Assembly (NCBI GenBank): GCA_003223215.1
Contig: QHYH01000088.1
Span: 1 to 64,000 of the forward strand
Length of the DNA stretch: 64,000 nucleotides
DNA from: Acidobacteriota bacterium
GTDB lineage: Bacteria; Acidobacteriota; Terriglobia; Acidiferrales; UBA7541
Direction: 5' to 3'
Both the position numbers and the translations under genes were made by a program. Within the stretch, counting starts at the first letter, position 1; each line of letters starts with the position of its first letter. Below are positions 25,122 through 34,014 of this stretch, piece by piece. The notes beneath the pieces were generated by a model. That model saw nothing but the letters and a program-made list of their open reading frames with translations, was not told where the DNA came from and made no database searches.

Positions 25122-26108
25122 ATGAGGTTCGAGAAGATGAGCGGGAAACTCTTCCTGCGTGCCGGCGCCCTGCTTGCCTGTCTTGGTGCGGCGCCGTGCG
25201 CTCGCGCGTGGGGCTGCAAGGGCCACCAAGCCGTCGCGCTCATCGCGGAAAAACATCTCACGCCGGAAGCGCAGCAGTTGGTCGAGAAACTTCTCGCCGC
25301 GAATCCCATGGACCCCAGGCTCAAACGCTGGTGCGGCAACGCCACTCCAGATCTCATGGTGGATGCTGCCACGTGGCCTGACGACGTCCGCAACGAGCGG
25401 CGTAATGGTCCTTGGCATTACATCGACATTCCCAGGGGAAAGCACAAAGGCTCTTTAGAGGAATACTGCGGCGCCGACGGATGCGTGACGCGGGCGATCG
25501 AAGAACAGCGCGCCATCTTGAAGGACAAATCCGCGGACCCGCTCAAACGCGCCGAAGCCATCCGTTACATCATTCACTTCGTCGGCGACATGCACCAGCC
25601 GCTGCACGCTATCAACAACGGCGATAACGGGGGAAACTGCGTTCCGGTGCGCTACCTGCACCACGAACCGCTGAAGAATCCCGAGCACCCCGAGCGCGAA
25701 GACTACTCCCCGAATCTACACCAGATTTGGGATACCGAGATTGTCGAGCGGGACATGGAGGTCTTGAATCCTCACCGCTATGCGGACGAACTCGATCAAA
25801 AGTTCCGCGCGGAAAGCGCTGCCTGGGAGGCAGAGGGCATTCACGTGGAGAATTGGGCCTGGGAAGTCCACGAGCGGGCGGAATCCGACGTTTACGACGC
25901 ATTTTCTACGAAAATTCCCATCGAGCCGGACGTGAAGCCGAAGGGCTGTTCGGACAACCATCACATCGGGAACCGCATGCTTGCGAAGCATCTGGTTGCG
26001 GACGAGTCTTATCAGATGAGGGCCGCACAGGCCGCGGAAAAGGGCCTTGCCGAAGCAGGGATGCGGCTCGCGATGATCCTCAACGATGCCGCAAAGACGA
26101 ATCCCTAG
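25122..26108 (+). CDS. S1/P1-type nuclease
   Basis: A 328-residue secreted single-strand nuclease/3'-nucleotidase. A signal peptide ends at ARA, leaving the mature N-terminal Trp of WGCKGHQ, which coordinates zinc in this family. Other trinuclear zinc ligands appear in DAATWPDDV, GPWHYIDIP, HFVGDMHQPLH, and LHQIWDTEI. The sequence GGNCVPVRYL is a usual insertion. Length fits bacterial homologues. It probably degrades nucleic acid for phosphate or nucleosides in the periplasm or outside. It follows the permease on the same strand. Confidence 0.93.
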   Translation: MRFEKMSGKLFLRAGALLACLGAAPCARAWGCKGHQAVALIAEKHLTPEAQQLVEKLLAANPMDPRLKRWCGNATPDLMVDAATWPDDVRNERRNGPWHYIDIPRGKHKGSLEEYCGADGCVTRAIEEQRAILKDKSADPLKRAEAIRYIIHFVGDMHQPLHAINNGDNGGNCVPVRYLHHEPLKNPEHPEREDYSPNLHQIWDTEIVERDMEVLNPHRYADELDQKFRAESAAWEAEGIHVENWAWEVHERAESDVYDAFSTKIPIEPDVKPKGCSDNHHIGNRMLAKHLVADESYQMRAAQAAEKGLAEAGMRLAMILNDAAKTNP

Positions 26109-26254
26109 TGTAGTGTCCCAGAATTAAGTGGACAATTCATTCCTTCGACTTTCGCGTCCTGGGCAAGGTGCATCGAGGCTTGATCTTCGCCAGGGTCTGG
26201 CGGCATCAGCGTTGCCCGCCCGAGGCGACTCCCCGACCTTTGCTGGCTTTGGCT

Positions 26255-26833
26255 CTACCTGATGGCCACGTCGGTTCGGGTGGTAAACGCCAGCCGGGTC
26301 TCGGCAGGAAACTTGATGTCTTTTTTGCCCGTAGCCGCAGCGCCTGCCGTGCCGGCCCCGGCACCCGCCGCCGCCCCAATCGCAGCGCCCTTGCCTCCAC
26401 CCGCCAGCGCTCCGATGGCTGCTCCTCCGGCTGCACCGCCGCCAATAAACCCTGCATCCCGCTTGCCCTTGCCCTTCTCGGTTTTGCCGGCGGAGCTGGT
26501 CGCGAAGGTATACGCTTTACCCTTGACGGTCACGCTGACCAAATGCAGGTACAATTTCGCCGGCGTCGACAGCCGTCCCGAAGCCTGTACGCCGCTGACG
26601 GATAATTTTGCCGTTGCGCCTTTGGGAATCAGCACCTTGCCGCCTATGGTCACATTCTTGGCGACGGTGGCGGAAACCGGCTGTCCGGCTTTTGCGTCCT
26701 TGGAACTGACCGGCTGGTCGGTTACCACAGAAATGACCGTACCTTTCGGAACCGTTCCGGCAGCCGCTGCCAGAGCCCCGAGCAGGAACGCTGCCGCAAG
26801 CGAAGTTCGAACCAGACCAATGCGTAAATTCAT
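26255..26833 (-). CDS. Exported protein with a glycine-zipper-like segment, function unknown
   Basis: A 192-residue protein from the ATG at 26833. A signal peptide (LAAAFLLGALAAAAG) is followed by a beta-rich part with PKGTVISVVTDQPVSSKDA and VLIPKGATAKLSVSGV, then an Ala/Gly-rich stretch (GAAIGALAGGG, AAIGAAAGAGAG) of the glycine-zipper type, and a final KFPAETRLAFTT strand. Similar proteins are common as uncharacterised periplasmic proteins; the zipper may insert in a membrane or mediate oligomers. A longer frame starting at 26878 adds an unlikely 15 residues. It lies between S1/P1 nuclease (convergent) and panC. Confidence 0.7.
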   Translation of the reverse strand: MNLRIGLVRTSLAAAFLLGALAAAAGTVPKGTVISVVTDQPVSSKDAKAGQPVSATVAKNVTIGGKVLIPKGATAKLSVSGVQASGRLSTPAKLYLHLVSVTVKGKAYTFATSSAGKTEKGKGKRDAGFIGGGAAGGAAIGALAGGGKGAAIGAAAGAGAGTAGAAATGKKDIKFPAETRLAFTTRTDVAIR

Positions 26834-26919
26834 CTCCGTCGCCTCCCACCTGAATTGCCTTTCGGGAAATTCTAGCAAAGGAAATGGTCAACCGTGCGGG
26901 GACACCGCGGCTAGAGACG

Positions 26920-27801
26920 CTAAAGATGAAACACCAGTTCGTCGGAGCCCGGCGCTTTCGGCTCCACATACAGATTGTCTATCAGTCGCGTTTTGCCGAT
27001 GAACACGGCGAGCAGGACATAGCAAGCGCAGCTGACCCGCACCACCGGCTCGAAGGACTCGGCATCCACGACTGCCGCGTAATCGACGGCCGCGAGCGGC
27101 TCGGAATCGAGTTTGCGGCGCAGTGTTGACGCGAGGTGAAGCGCGTCGCGGTGCCCGGCCCCGAGTTCCTGTTTCGCGGCTTGCAAGGCGCCGACCAAAA
27201 CCGTCGCGGCCTTGCGCTCCTCGCGATTCAGATAAGCGTTGCGGGAGGAAAGCGCGAGGCCGTCCGGTTCGCGCACGATCGGGCAAACTACAATCTCCGA
27301 ATCGAGGTTCAGGTCGCGCGCCATGTGCGTGATGAGGCGCGCCTGTTGCGCATCTTTTCTCCCGAAATAGGCGCGATGTGGCTGGACGATTTCGAGCAGC
27401 TTCAGCACTACGGTCGAGACGCCGCGAAAATGCCCGGGGCGCGACCGACCTTCAAGCTTCTCGCTGAGACCCTCGACGTGGACATAGGTCGAAAAACCCT
27501 TTGGATAAACCTCCGCGGCTTCCGGCGCGAGCAGCGCATCGACACCGGCTTGCCTCAATTTTTCGCAATCGGTTTCGAAGCTGCGGGGGTATTTTGCAAA
27601 ATCCTCGCTGGGGCCGAATTGTTTCGGGTTCACGAAAATCGAGGCGATTACCGGAGAGCATTCCCGCTTGGCCCGGGCGATCAGCGAAGCGTGGCCATCG
27701 TGCAGCGCTCCCATTGTCGGAACCAGCCCGATGATGCGGTTCTCCGCGCGTGCCTGCCGCGCCTTCTCCTTCATCCACGCAATCGTTCGAATGATCTCCA
27801 C
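26920..27801 (-). CDS. panC: Pantothenate synthetase
   Basis: A 293-residue enzyme joining pantoate and beta-alanine with ATP. Visible: LVPTMGALHDGHASL (26-40), FVNPKQFGPSEDFAKYPR, FRGVSTVVLKL, FGRKDAQQARLI and LALSSRNAYL. Length is standard. The gene lies on the minus strand in the order panB, dinB, panC, so the two pantothenate genes flank a DinB-like gene; spacing to dinB is 18 bases, suggesting one transcript. Confidence 0.95.
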   Translation of the reverse strand: MEIIRTIAWMKEKARQARAENRIIGLVPTMGALHDGHASLIARAKRECSPVIASIFVNPKQFGPSEDFAKYPRSFETDCEKLRQAGVDALLAPEAAEVYPKGFSTYVHVEGLSEKLEGRSRPGHFRGVSTVVLKLLEIVQPHRAYFGRKDAQQARLITHMARDLNLDSEIVVCPIVREPDGLALSSRNAYLNREERKAATVLVGALQAAKQELGAGHRDALHLASTLRRKLDSEPLAAVDYAAVVDAESFEPVVRVSCACYVLLAVFIGKTRLIDNLYVEPKAPGSDELVFHL

Positions 27802-27819
27802 GAAAAAGGGGTTTCGAAA

Positions 27820-28335
27820 CTAGGCGCCCGCTGCTACCGCACGCTCGCGGTAAAAGTGCATAAGGTCGGTCAGGATCGGCTCCGCGCCGAGTTGGCGCAA
27901 AAGCGTGGTCACCTGGCCCCGATGATACGTGCCGTGATTGACCAGGTGCTGCATCGATTGCCACAGGGGATTCTGGTATACCCCGAATTTCAGCGTTTTA
28001 TATTCCATCACCCGATCAAGATCCGTTTGGCCGAGACCGCGCACAAAGGTCAGCAGCCTCGGCTCAAATTCCTTCCAGCGCTCCTCCAAGCCTTTGACAT
28101 CTTTGAAGTGCGTGACATCCGGCAGCGAAGATGGCGAGCGGCCCTGGAAACGCTCGAGCCACACCCATTCTGCTCCGTAGATGTGCGCCAGCGTGTCGCG
28201 AACCGAGCCGAAGCTCGAACCCATGGGCTTCAGAAACGCGTCAGTCGTGAGTTTGGAAACGGCTCGCAACTGACGCTGGTTCGCCCAGGCGTTGTAATCG
28301 TAGAGTACGCGCATCTCTTCCGGCGTCATGACCAT
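27820..28335 (-). CDS. DinB-family putative metal-dependent protein
   Basis: A 171-residue four-helix protein of the DinB/YfiT group. Conserved histidines are seen in RDTLAHIYGAEWVWLERF and QSMQHLVNHGTYHRGQVTTLL, giving the usual His triad for a divalent metal. Members include thiol transferases and uncharacterised stress proteins; the exact reaction is unknown. It sits between panB and panC on the same strand, with a gap of 96 bases to panB and 18 to panC, so a pantothenate connection is possible but unproven. Confidence 0.85.
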   Translation of the reverse strand: MVMTPEEMRVLYDYNAWANQRQLRAVSKLTTDAFLKPMGSSFGSVRDTLAHIYGAEWVWLERFQGRSPSSLPDVTHFKDVKGLEERWKEFEPRLLTFVRGLGQTDLDRVMEYKTLKFGVYQNPLWQSMQHLVNHGTYHRGQVTTLLRQLGAEPILTDLMHFYRERAVAAGA

Positions 28336-28431
28336 CTCCTCCGATTGAGCAGCGAACCGAATAGGCAGTTGACCGGCGCGGTTGCCAAGGGCTGGTTGCG
28401 CCGGGATAGCGCGGAGCCTGCTCTTCCCTTT

Positions 28432-29334
28432 TTACCAGTCGCCGTCCATATTGACCGGCGCTTCTATCTCTTCCTTCGCCACGCGCGGCGCGTGGTAGGA
28501 CTCCGCATCGGAAGGAAATCCGCCGGAGCGCACGTCCTGACAATACTGGCGCACCGCGCCTGAAATGATTTCTCCCAGCGGCGCGTACCGCCGCGCGAAT
28601 TTCGGGAGCGGAGTAAAGGCCAGCCCCAGGATGTCGTGCAATACCAGCACTTGGCCGTCGCAATCCGGGCCGGCTCCGATACCGATGGTAGGAATGCGCA
28701 ATTCGCGCGTAATCCCGGCCGCCAGTTCACGCGGCACAGCTTCGAGCACGACAGCAAACGCGCCCGCGGCCTCGACAGCCCGCGCATCCCGAATCAAATG
28801 CTCGGCCGCGTCGGGCGTTTTTCCCTGCACGCGGTAACCCCCGAGAGCGTTCAACGACTGCGGCGTCAAGCCGACGTGGCCCATCACCGGGATTTCCGCT
28901 TCGGTGAGCCGCGCGATGAGCTCCAAGCGCCGCTCGCCGCCCTCCACTTTCACCGCTTCGGCTCCGGCTTCCTTCACGAAGCGCACCGCGTTGCGAAGCG
29001 ACTCCGCCGTGTCGGTGTGGTAGCTGCCAAAAGGCATGTCCGCGACCAGCAAGGCGCGCCTGGTGCCACGCCTTACCGCCCGCGTGTGATGCAGGATGTC
29101 CTCGAGCGTCACCGGCAGCGTGCTTTCATAGCCGAGCGCCACCATGCCCACCGAATCGCCGACGAGAATCACGTCCACGCCGGCTTCGTCGAGCAGCCGC
29201 GCGGTCGGATAGTCATAGGCGGTCAAGCAAGTGATTTTGTCCGGCTTGGAGTAGAAACCCGCAGCGCGAGTCTTGCGCTCGACGAGCTCGGGAACAGTGA
29301 TTTTGCCGTTCCCAGGGTGAGAAACGACACTCAT
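28432..29334 (-). CDS. panB: 3-methyl-2-oxobutanoate hydroxymethyltransferase
   Basis: A 300-residue TIM-barrel enzyme that forms ketopantoate. Signatures: KITCLTAYDYPTARLLDEAG, ILVGDSVGMVALGYEST, VADMPFGSYHTD, VKVEGGERR, PVMGHVGLTPQSLN and the late IGIGAGPDCDGQVLVLHD. The ATG at 29334 (MSVVSHPGNGKITV) is chosen because the additional 42 upstream residues (from 29460) look non-coding. The C-terminus has an extension of about 30 residues (VRSGGFPSDAESYHAPRV). Confidence 0.94.
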   Translation of the reverse strand: MSVVSHPGNGKITVPELVERKTRAAGFYSKPDKITCLTAYDYPTARLLDEAGVDVILVGDSVGMVALGYESTLPVTLEDILHHTRAVRRGTRRALLVADMPFGSYHTDTAESLRNAVRFVKEAGAEAVKVEGGERRLELIARLTEAEIPVMGHVGLTPQSLNALGGYRVQGKTPDAAEHLIRDARAVEAAGAFAVVLEAVPRELAAGITRELRIPTIGIGAGPDCDGQVLVLHDILGLAFTPLPKFARRYAPLGEIISGAVRQYCQDVRSGGFPSDAESYHAPRVAKEEIEAPVNMDGDW

Positions 29335-29483
29335 TATCGGCCTCCGGTGCCGCTCCCTTGCTTCAGGATGCGGCCCTGTACCTGATAGACCGAGAATAAC
29401 AAACTCGCATGCGAAGCTCCAGAAAGTTTGACCAGAAATCTTGCTAAGAGCCATCCCCATACCGGACGCTTCCAGGGCGGATT

Positions 29484-29503
29484 TGGCGGTTTCGAAACCG
29501 CCA
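29484..29503. repeat. Perfect 20-base palindrome upstream of panB
   Basis: TGGCGGTTTCGAAACCGCCA is a perfect palindrome, or as RNA an 8-base stem with a TCGA loop. It lies about 150 bases upstream of the panB start and 70 bases upstream of the divergent small-protein gene. It could be a protein binding site or part of a leader hairpin for either gene. No T run follows on either strand. Confidence 0.45.
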
Positions 29504-29547
29504 GGTGCACCGTGTCGGCCTGCGAGATGCCGTCTAAGAGATTCCGC

Positions 29548-29581
29548 TTGACACCTTCATGTACTTTACAATATGAAGTAC
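29548..29581 (+). promoter_or_regulatory. Candidate promoter with an inverted repeat GTACTT-N9-AAGTAC
   Basis: TTGACA at 29548-29553 and TATGAA at 29572-29577 (18-base spacing) make a possible promoter. The inverted repeat at 29561-29566 / 29576-29581 covers its -10 part and overlaps the first candidate start codon of the small gene, so a repressor bound here would block transcription. No neighbouring regulator is evident. Confidence 0.4.
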
Positions 29582-29863
29582 TTCATGAATGTGTCCATGA
29601 ATTCGTCTGCGAGTCCCGCAAAGCTTTTGGCTCTGGCGGTCTCGGAGTGGCTGCTCGTTTTGCCCGCTTCCGTGCTGGTTCTGGCCGCTCTGCTGCGTCT
29701 CGTACAGCCCCGCGAACACGAACCTGCGCGCGCGAGCTGGGTGATCTTCGCGTGGGCGAGGACGCACATCTCGCACTCGGGAGCCGGCCTTGTTTTCATC
29801 GGCTTGCCGGGCGTCGCCGCTCTGATTCTTGCCGCGGTGCTTGCTCACCTCATAGCGGACTGA
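29573..29863 (+). CDS. Small predicted membrane protein, function unknown
   Basis: A 96-residue frame with two hydrophobic segments (WLLVLPASVLVLAALLRLV and GLPGVAALILAAVLAHLI) separated by a polar loop with HEPARASWVIF. No family is recognised. ATGs occur at residues 1, 5 and 9; because the first overlaps the candidate promoter, residue 9 (29597) may be the true start. It sits alone between the divergent panB and the convergent hpnB. No good ribosome site is visible. Confidence 0.4.
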   Translation: MKYFMNVSMNSSASPAKLLALAVSEWLLVLPASVLVLAALLRLVQPREHEPARASWVIFAWARTHISHSGAGLVFIGLPGVAALILAAVLAHLIAD

Positions 29864-29917
29864 CCCTGGCGAAGGACCCGCAAACGGAGCGTTTCCATAT
29901 CTCCGCGGTCACGCGGT

Positions 29918-31072
29918 CTAATGTTTGTGCGGCGCTTGTGCGCGGCCTTTCCACTGGCCGCCCCGGCCAAGCCAGTAACGCACGGCAGAAACAAGGGTCG
30001 CGTAGGCATAGAAGAGCGCCGCGGCGGGAAGCGTGAGCGCCCAGACCCAGGAAAGCCCGTAAAATTTCAGCGTCCCCACAAAAGAAGCCGCCATGAAAGC
30101 GACGGTTGTGTCTACCAGCAGCCACGCTTCCCCGGGGTAGGCAAAAAAGATCACCCAGGGGAGCAGGTAGACGACGAACAGAGCTGCCAAGGAGCCGAGC
30201 AGCAAGAGGAACGAATAGCGGAGTTCGGTGTAGGCGACGCGCGCAATCAAATCGCGAATTTCACCGAACCGGGTGTAACGGCGCAGGCTTACGCTCGTGC
30301 GAGTCAGTCCCAGCCAGATCTTTCCTCCGCTCTTCTTCACTGCGGCCGCGAGAGCGCAATCTTCGATGACTTCGCCGCGGACCGCGGCCATACCGCCGAT
30401 GCGCTCGAGGGCCTCCCGCCGCATCAGAATCGAGCCTCCTGCCGCCGCAGCAGTCGGCACCCGGGGATCCGCCACCCAGCTGGGGGGATAGATCATCAGG
30501 AAAAAATAGAGATACGGAGGGACCAGCAACTTCTCCGGAAGAGCCTTCACTGGCAACAAGGCCATCAGGGACGCCAGGTCGAGCGCATCCTTTTCCGCGC
30601 GGCAGACGAGGCGCCTGAGCGTATCCGGCGCCTGCTCGATGTCCGCGTCCGCAAGCCAGAAATATTCGGGCGTCCTGTCCTCGCCTGCGGCCAGGGCTTC
30701 GTTCGTGGCCCACACTTTTCCGGTCCAGCCGGGAGGAAGCTCGCCTGAGGACTGAACGGTAACTCTTCGCAGCGCGGCGGATTCTTCCGCGGCTTTCCGG
30801 GCAAGCTCGGCCGTACCGTCGCTGCTGTGATCGTCTACGACCGCGACGGAAAATTCGCCGGGATAGTCCTGTCTTGCCAAGGAAGCGACCGAGCGCGAGA
30901 TGTTTTCCGCTTCATCGCGAGCCGGAACGATCACGACCACCCGGGGCCATCGCTTGGGGGACTTTAGTTCGGCAGTGTCCTCATGCACCTGCCAGAAATT
31001 CCCCCGAGCAAAAAACAGATACAGCCAACTGGCAAAGGGGATGGCGGCGAGCAGAGTCGGGGTCAGGGGCAC
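29918..31072 (-). CDS. hpnB: HpnB-like hopanoid-associated glycosyltransferase (GT2)
   Basis: A 384-residue family 2 glycosyltransferase. An N-terminal membrane segment precedes the GT-A domain with VVIVPARDEAENISRSV, VAVVDDHSSDGTAELAR (DD for nucleotide), WLADADIEQAP (metal DxD-like) and VIEDCALAAAVKKSGG. C-terminal helices end in RGGQWKGR. These features match HpnB, encoded in many hopanoid biosynthesis clusters; it probably transfers a sugar to a hopanoid or related lipid. No squalene-hopene cyclase or other hpn genes are in the window, so the lipid context is by homology only. Confidence 0.8.
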   Translation of the reverse strand: MPLTPTLLAAIPFASWLYLFFARGNFWQVHEDTAELKSPKRWPRVVVIVPARDEAENISRSVASLARQDYPGEFSVAVVDDHSSDGTAELARKAAEESAALRRVTVQSSGELPPGWTGKVWATNEALAAGEDRTPEYFWLADADIEQAPDTLRRLVCRAEKDALDLASLMALLPVKALPEKLLVPPYLYFFLMIYPPSWVADPRVPTAAAAGGSILMRREALERIGGMAAVRGEVIEDCALAAAVKKSGGKIWLGLTRTSVSLRRYTRFGEIRDLIARVAYTELRYSFLLLLGSLAALFVVYLLPWVIFFAYPGEAWLLVDTTVAFMAASFVGTLKFYGLSWVWALTLPAAALFYAYATLVSAVRYWLGRGGQWKGRAQAPHKH

Positions 31073-31228
31073 GCGCTATTTTGCAACAAAAAAGTTCTGG
31101 AGTGGTCCGTTTTCCGTTTTCATCGAAAACAGGAACGTTTTTCCCGGTTCGCCTATGACGCAAGCAGAAGATTTTGGCTGTTTTCGTTTCGTCTCCGGGC
31201 GGAGCCCCGGGCCGGCCTTATTAAGACG

Positions 31229-33448
31229 CTAGGCCACGTCTTCGCTGCGAATCGGCAAGCGGCGCACTCGCTTGCCGGTGGCGCTGAAAATAGCGTTACA
31301 GATGGCGGGCGCAATCACCGGAACGGTTGGTTCGCCGATCCCGGTTGGCGCTTCCGTGCTGGGCACGAGATAAACTTCAATCGGCGGAGCCTCGTTCATG
31401 CGGATCATCGCATAATCGTTGAAATTGGCTTGCACGACCCGGCCGCGATCCACGGTGATGGCGTCTTTGACCGTAGCAGTGAGCGCATAAATAGCGGCGC
31501 TTTCCACTTGGGCGCGTACGCCGTTGGGATTGACGGCCCGGCCGCAATCCACGGCGCAAACGATGCGATTTACCTTGAAAGCCGAGCTTCGAGCGGAGAC
31601 TTCCGCAACCGCCGCGACATAACTAAGGAAAGAGTAGAAGGCGGCAATGCCGCGGCCCTGCCCTTTGGGAAGGGGCTTGTCCCAGCCGGCCTTTTCCGCG
31701 GCCAGTCGCAAAACGCCCTTCAAGCGCGAGGTGTCGAGCGGATGATAGTCCTCCCGGCCTTCTCCAAACTGGGGAATTCTCCGCGCTTCGCCGATTAGTT
31801 TCAGCCGGAACTCCAGGGGATCCTGCCCCGCGGCACGTGCCAGCTCATCGACAAAACTCTCGACGACGAAACCGCTGCTCGAGTGCTCGACCGAGCGCCA
31901 CCACGCTCGCGGTGCGCTGGAATGCGCGAGGGTATACTCGATGCGAATGTTCGGCGTCAGATAGGGAAGCGTTGCGCCGGTGCCGAATTCACCGAGCCCA
32001 GGATCGTCAGCCCCCTTCTGACTCCACTTGGCGGCGATCGAAGTGGAGGTCTGGAAATGCTTCCAGGCAGCAAGCTTGCCTTCGCCATCCAGTGCGCCCT
32101 CTAACCGGTGATAGGAGGCCGGGCGATAAAAATCGTGCTGCATATCGTCTTCGCGGGTCCACAACACCATCACCGGCTTGCCTGAGATTTTGGCAACCTC
32201 GGCTGCTTCCATCACGAAATCCGCCTGATAGCGCCGGCCAAAGCCGCCGCCCATCAGCGTGGTGTGCACGGTGACTTTTTCAGGAGGAAGCTTTGCGGCT
32301 TCCGCGATCACCGCCTGCGCCCACTGCGGCCCCTGCGAGGGCACCCAGGCTTCCGCGCTGTCCGGCCTGATGTGCACGGTGCAGTTCATGGGCTCCATGC
32401 ACACGTGCGCGGCAAACGGCAGTTCGTAGATGGCTTCCAGTTTCTTGGAAGCGGCTCGGAGCACCGCGTCGGCGTCGCCCTCGCTGCGAAGCACTCCTCC
32501 GGGCTTGCTGGCGTTGGCCAAAAACTGACTGCGCAATTCCTCGCTGGATTCGTTGGCGGCCGCGCCTTCCTCCCACTTCACCTCGAGCGCCTTGCGGCCC
32601 TGGATGGCGGCCCAGGAATTGTCGGCCAGGACCGCAACGCCGCCGGTCGTGGAAGCGCCGCGGCCGCTGGTCTTGATCTCGAAAACGTCGCGCACGCCGG
32701 CCACGGCCCTGGCTTTGCCGGCGTCAAAGGAAGCGACTTTGCCTTCGAAGACCGGGCAGCGCGCAATCACGGCATAAAGCATGCCCGGAGCGCGCGAGTC
32801 GATGCCAAACTGGGCCTTACCGGTGGATTTCAGGGCGGTATCAAGCCGATGCGTGTCCCGCCCAACAATGGTGAAGTCGTCGGCATTCTTTAGCGGAACC
32901 TTGTTCAGATTGGGGACGGGCAGCTTCGCGGCATCGACGACCAGCTCGCCGTAGCGCAAAGAGCGTTCCGGATGGCCATGAACGACGAAGCCGTTCTTCG
33001 CTTTGCAAGTGTCGGTACCGACTTCCCACCTTTTGGCGGCAGCCGCGATCAGCATTTCGCGCGCGGCGGCACCAGCTTGGCGCAACGGCAGCCAGGAACC
33101 GGCCACGCTGCCGCTGCCGCCAGTGCCTAGATCATAGATTTTAGGATTCGTCGGGGCCTGCTCCACGTGCACTTGCTTCCAATCGAGGGAAAGCTCTTCC
33201 GCGAGAATCATCGGCAGAGCCGTGAAGACTCCCTGGCCCATCTCCGACTTTCCGAGCACGAGCGTGACGCGATCGTCCGGCGTGATGCGCACCCAAGCGT
33301 CAAACGGATTGGGAGTCTTTTCCTCCTGATCTTTGGCCTGGTCGGCGAAAGCGCGGGGAGCCAGGTGGAAGCCGACGATGAGCGCGGCGCCACCGGCCGC
33401 ACCCCTCTTCAGGAAGTCGCGGCGATTTACAACCGGAGCAGTTGCCAT
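31229..33448 (-). CDS. iorB: IorB-like molybdopterin-binding subunit of an aldehyde/isoquinoline oxidoreductase
   Basis: A 739-residue molybdenum hydroxylase large subunit of the xanthine dehydrogenase superfamily. It starts with a twin-arginine signal (NRRDFLKRGAAGGAAL), so the folded enzyme is exported by Tat. Typical segments are KSEMGQGVFTALPMILAEEL, GGGFGRRYQADFVMEAAEV, AHVCMEPMNCTVH and the late VDCGRAVNPNGVRAQVES and IGEPTVPVIAPAICNAIF. In IorB-type enzymes the FAD subunit is absent and electrons go to a cytochrome. Downstream of iorA by 47 bases. The substrate is probably an aldehyde or N-heterocycle; not determinable here. Confidence 0.9.
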   Translation of the reverse strand: MATAPVVNRRDFLKRGAAGGAALIVGFHLAPRAFADQAKDQEEKTPNPFDAWVRITPDDRVTLVLGKSEMGQGVFTALPMILAEELSLDWKQVHVEQAPTNPKIYDLGTGGSGSVAGSWLPLRQAGAAAREMLIAAAAKRWEVGTDTCKAKNGFVVHGHPERSLRYGELVVDAAKLPVPNLNKVPLKNADDFTIVGRDTHRLDTALKSTGKAQFGIDSRAPGMLYAVIARCPVFEGKVASFDAGKARAVAGVRDVFEIKTSGRGASTTGGVAVLADNSWAAIQGRKALEVKWEEGAAANESSEELRSQFLANASKPGGVLRSEGDADAVLRAASKKLEAIYELPFAAHVCMEPMNCTVHIRPDSAEAWVPSQGPQWAQAVIAEAAKLPPEKVTVHTTLMGGGFGRRYQADFVMEAAEVAKISGKPVMVLWTREDDMQHDFYRPASYHRLEGALDGEGKLAAWKHFQTSTSIAAKWSQKGADDPGLGEFGTGATLPYLTPNIRIEYTLAHSSAPRAWWRSVEHSSSGFVVESFVDELARAAGQDPLEFRLKLIGEARRIPQFGEGREDYHPLDTSRLKGVLRLAAEKAGWDKPLPKGQGRGIAAFYSFLSYVAAVAEVSARSSAFKVNRIVCAVDCGRAVNPNGVRAQVESAAIYALTATVKDAITVDRGRVVQANFNDYAMIRMNEAPPIEVYLVPSTEAPTGIGEPTVPVIAPAICNAIFSATGKRVRRLPIRSEDVA

Positions 33449-33495
33449 GGGACACCTCGCAACAGATTGCGGGAAAGAAACCCTGACAAATTACA

Positions 33496-33975
33496 TCACG
33501 CCGCGGAATGGGCTTTGCCGGCCATTTCGGATGCGGCGCGGTGAATGGCTTTGCGGATGCGCTGGTAAGTGCCGCAGCGGCAGATGTTGCCGCTCATGGC
33601 ATCATCGATGTCGGCGTCGGTGGGGTTGGGCTTCTTCGTGAGCAGGGCCACTGCGGACATGATTTGTCCGGACTGGCAGTAGCCGCACTGCGGAACGTCT
33701 TCCTCCATCCATGCTTTCTGCACGGGATGGCTGCCATCGGCGGAGAGCCCTTCAATGGTGGTGACTTTCTTGCCCGCCACGCTCGAGATCGGCGTGATGC
33801 AGGAGCGCGTGGCCTGGCCGTTGATATGCACCGTACAGGCTCCGCAAAGGGCCATGCCGCAGCCGAACTTGGTCCCGGTCATCTCGAGCGTGTCGCGGAG
33901 CACCCAGAGCAGGGGCATGTCCGGGCTGACGTCGACCGACTGGGACTTGCCATTCAACGTGAAACTGATCGCCAT
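33496..33975 (-). CDS. iorA: IorA-like (2Fe-2S)-binding subunit
   Basis: A 159-residue protein with a plant-type ferredoxin domain (cluster 1 in [15 protein letters not shown]) and an alpha-helical domain with a second cluster ([11 protein letters not shown] and [14 protein letters not shown]). This is the small electron-transfer subunit of the IorAB-like enzyme and is the first gene of the pair. It lacks its own signal and would travel with IorB through Tat. No cytochrome subunit and no molybdenum cofactor genes are seen nearby. Confidence 0.93.
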   Translation of the reverse strand: MAISFTLNGKSQSVDVSPDMPLLWVLRDTLEMTGTKFGCGMALCGACTVHINGQATRSCITPISSVAGKKVTTIEGLSADGSHPVQKAWMEEDVPQCGYCQSGQIMSAVALLTKKPNPTDADIDDAMSGNICRCGTYQRIRKAIHRAASEMAGKAHSAA

Positions 33976-34014
33976 GGGAGACCTCCCTTCAGAAGATGGA
34001 TATCGTACAACAAC

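Noticed and set aside
26168-26605. Plus-strand frame across the glycine-rich gene
   Set aside because: Mirror of the minus-strand low-complexity gene.
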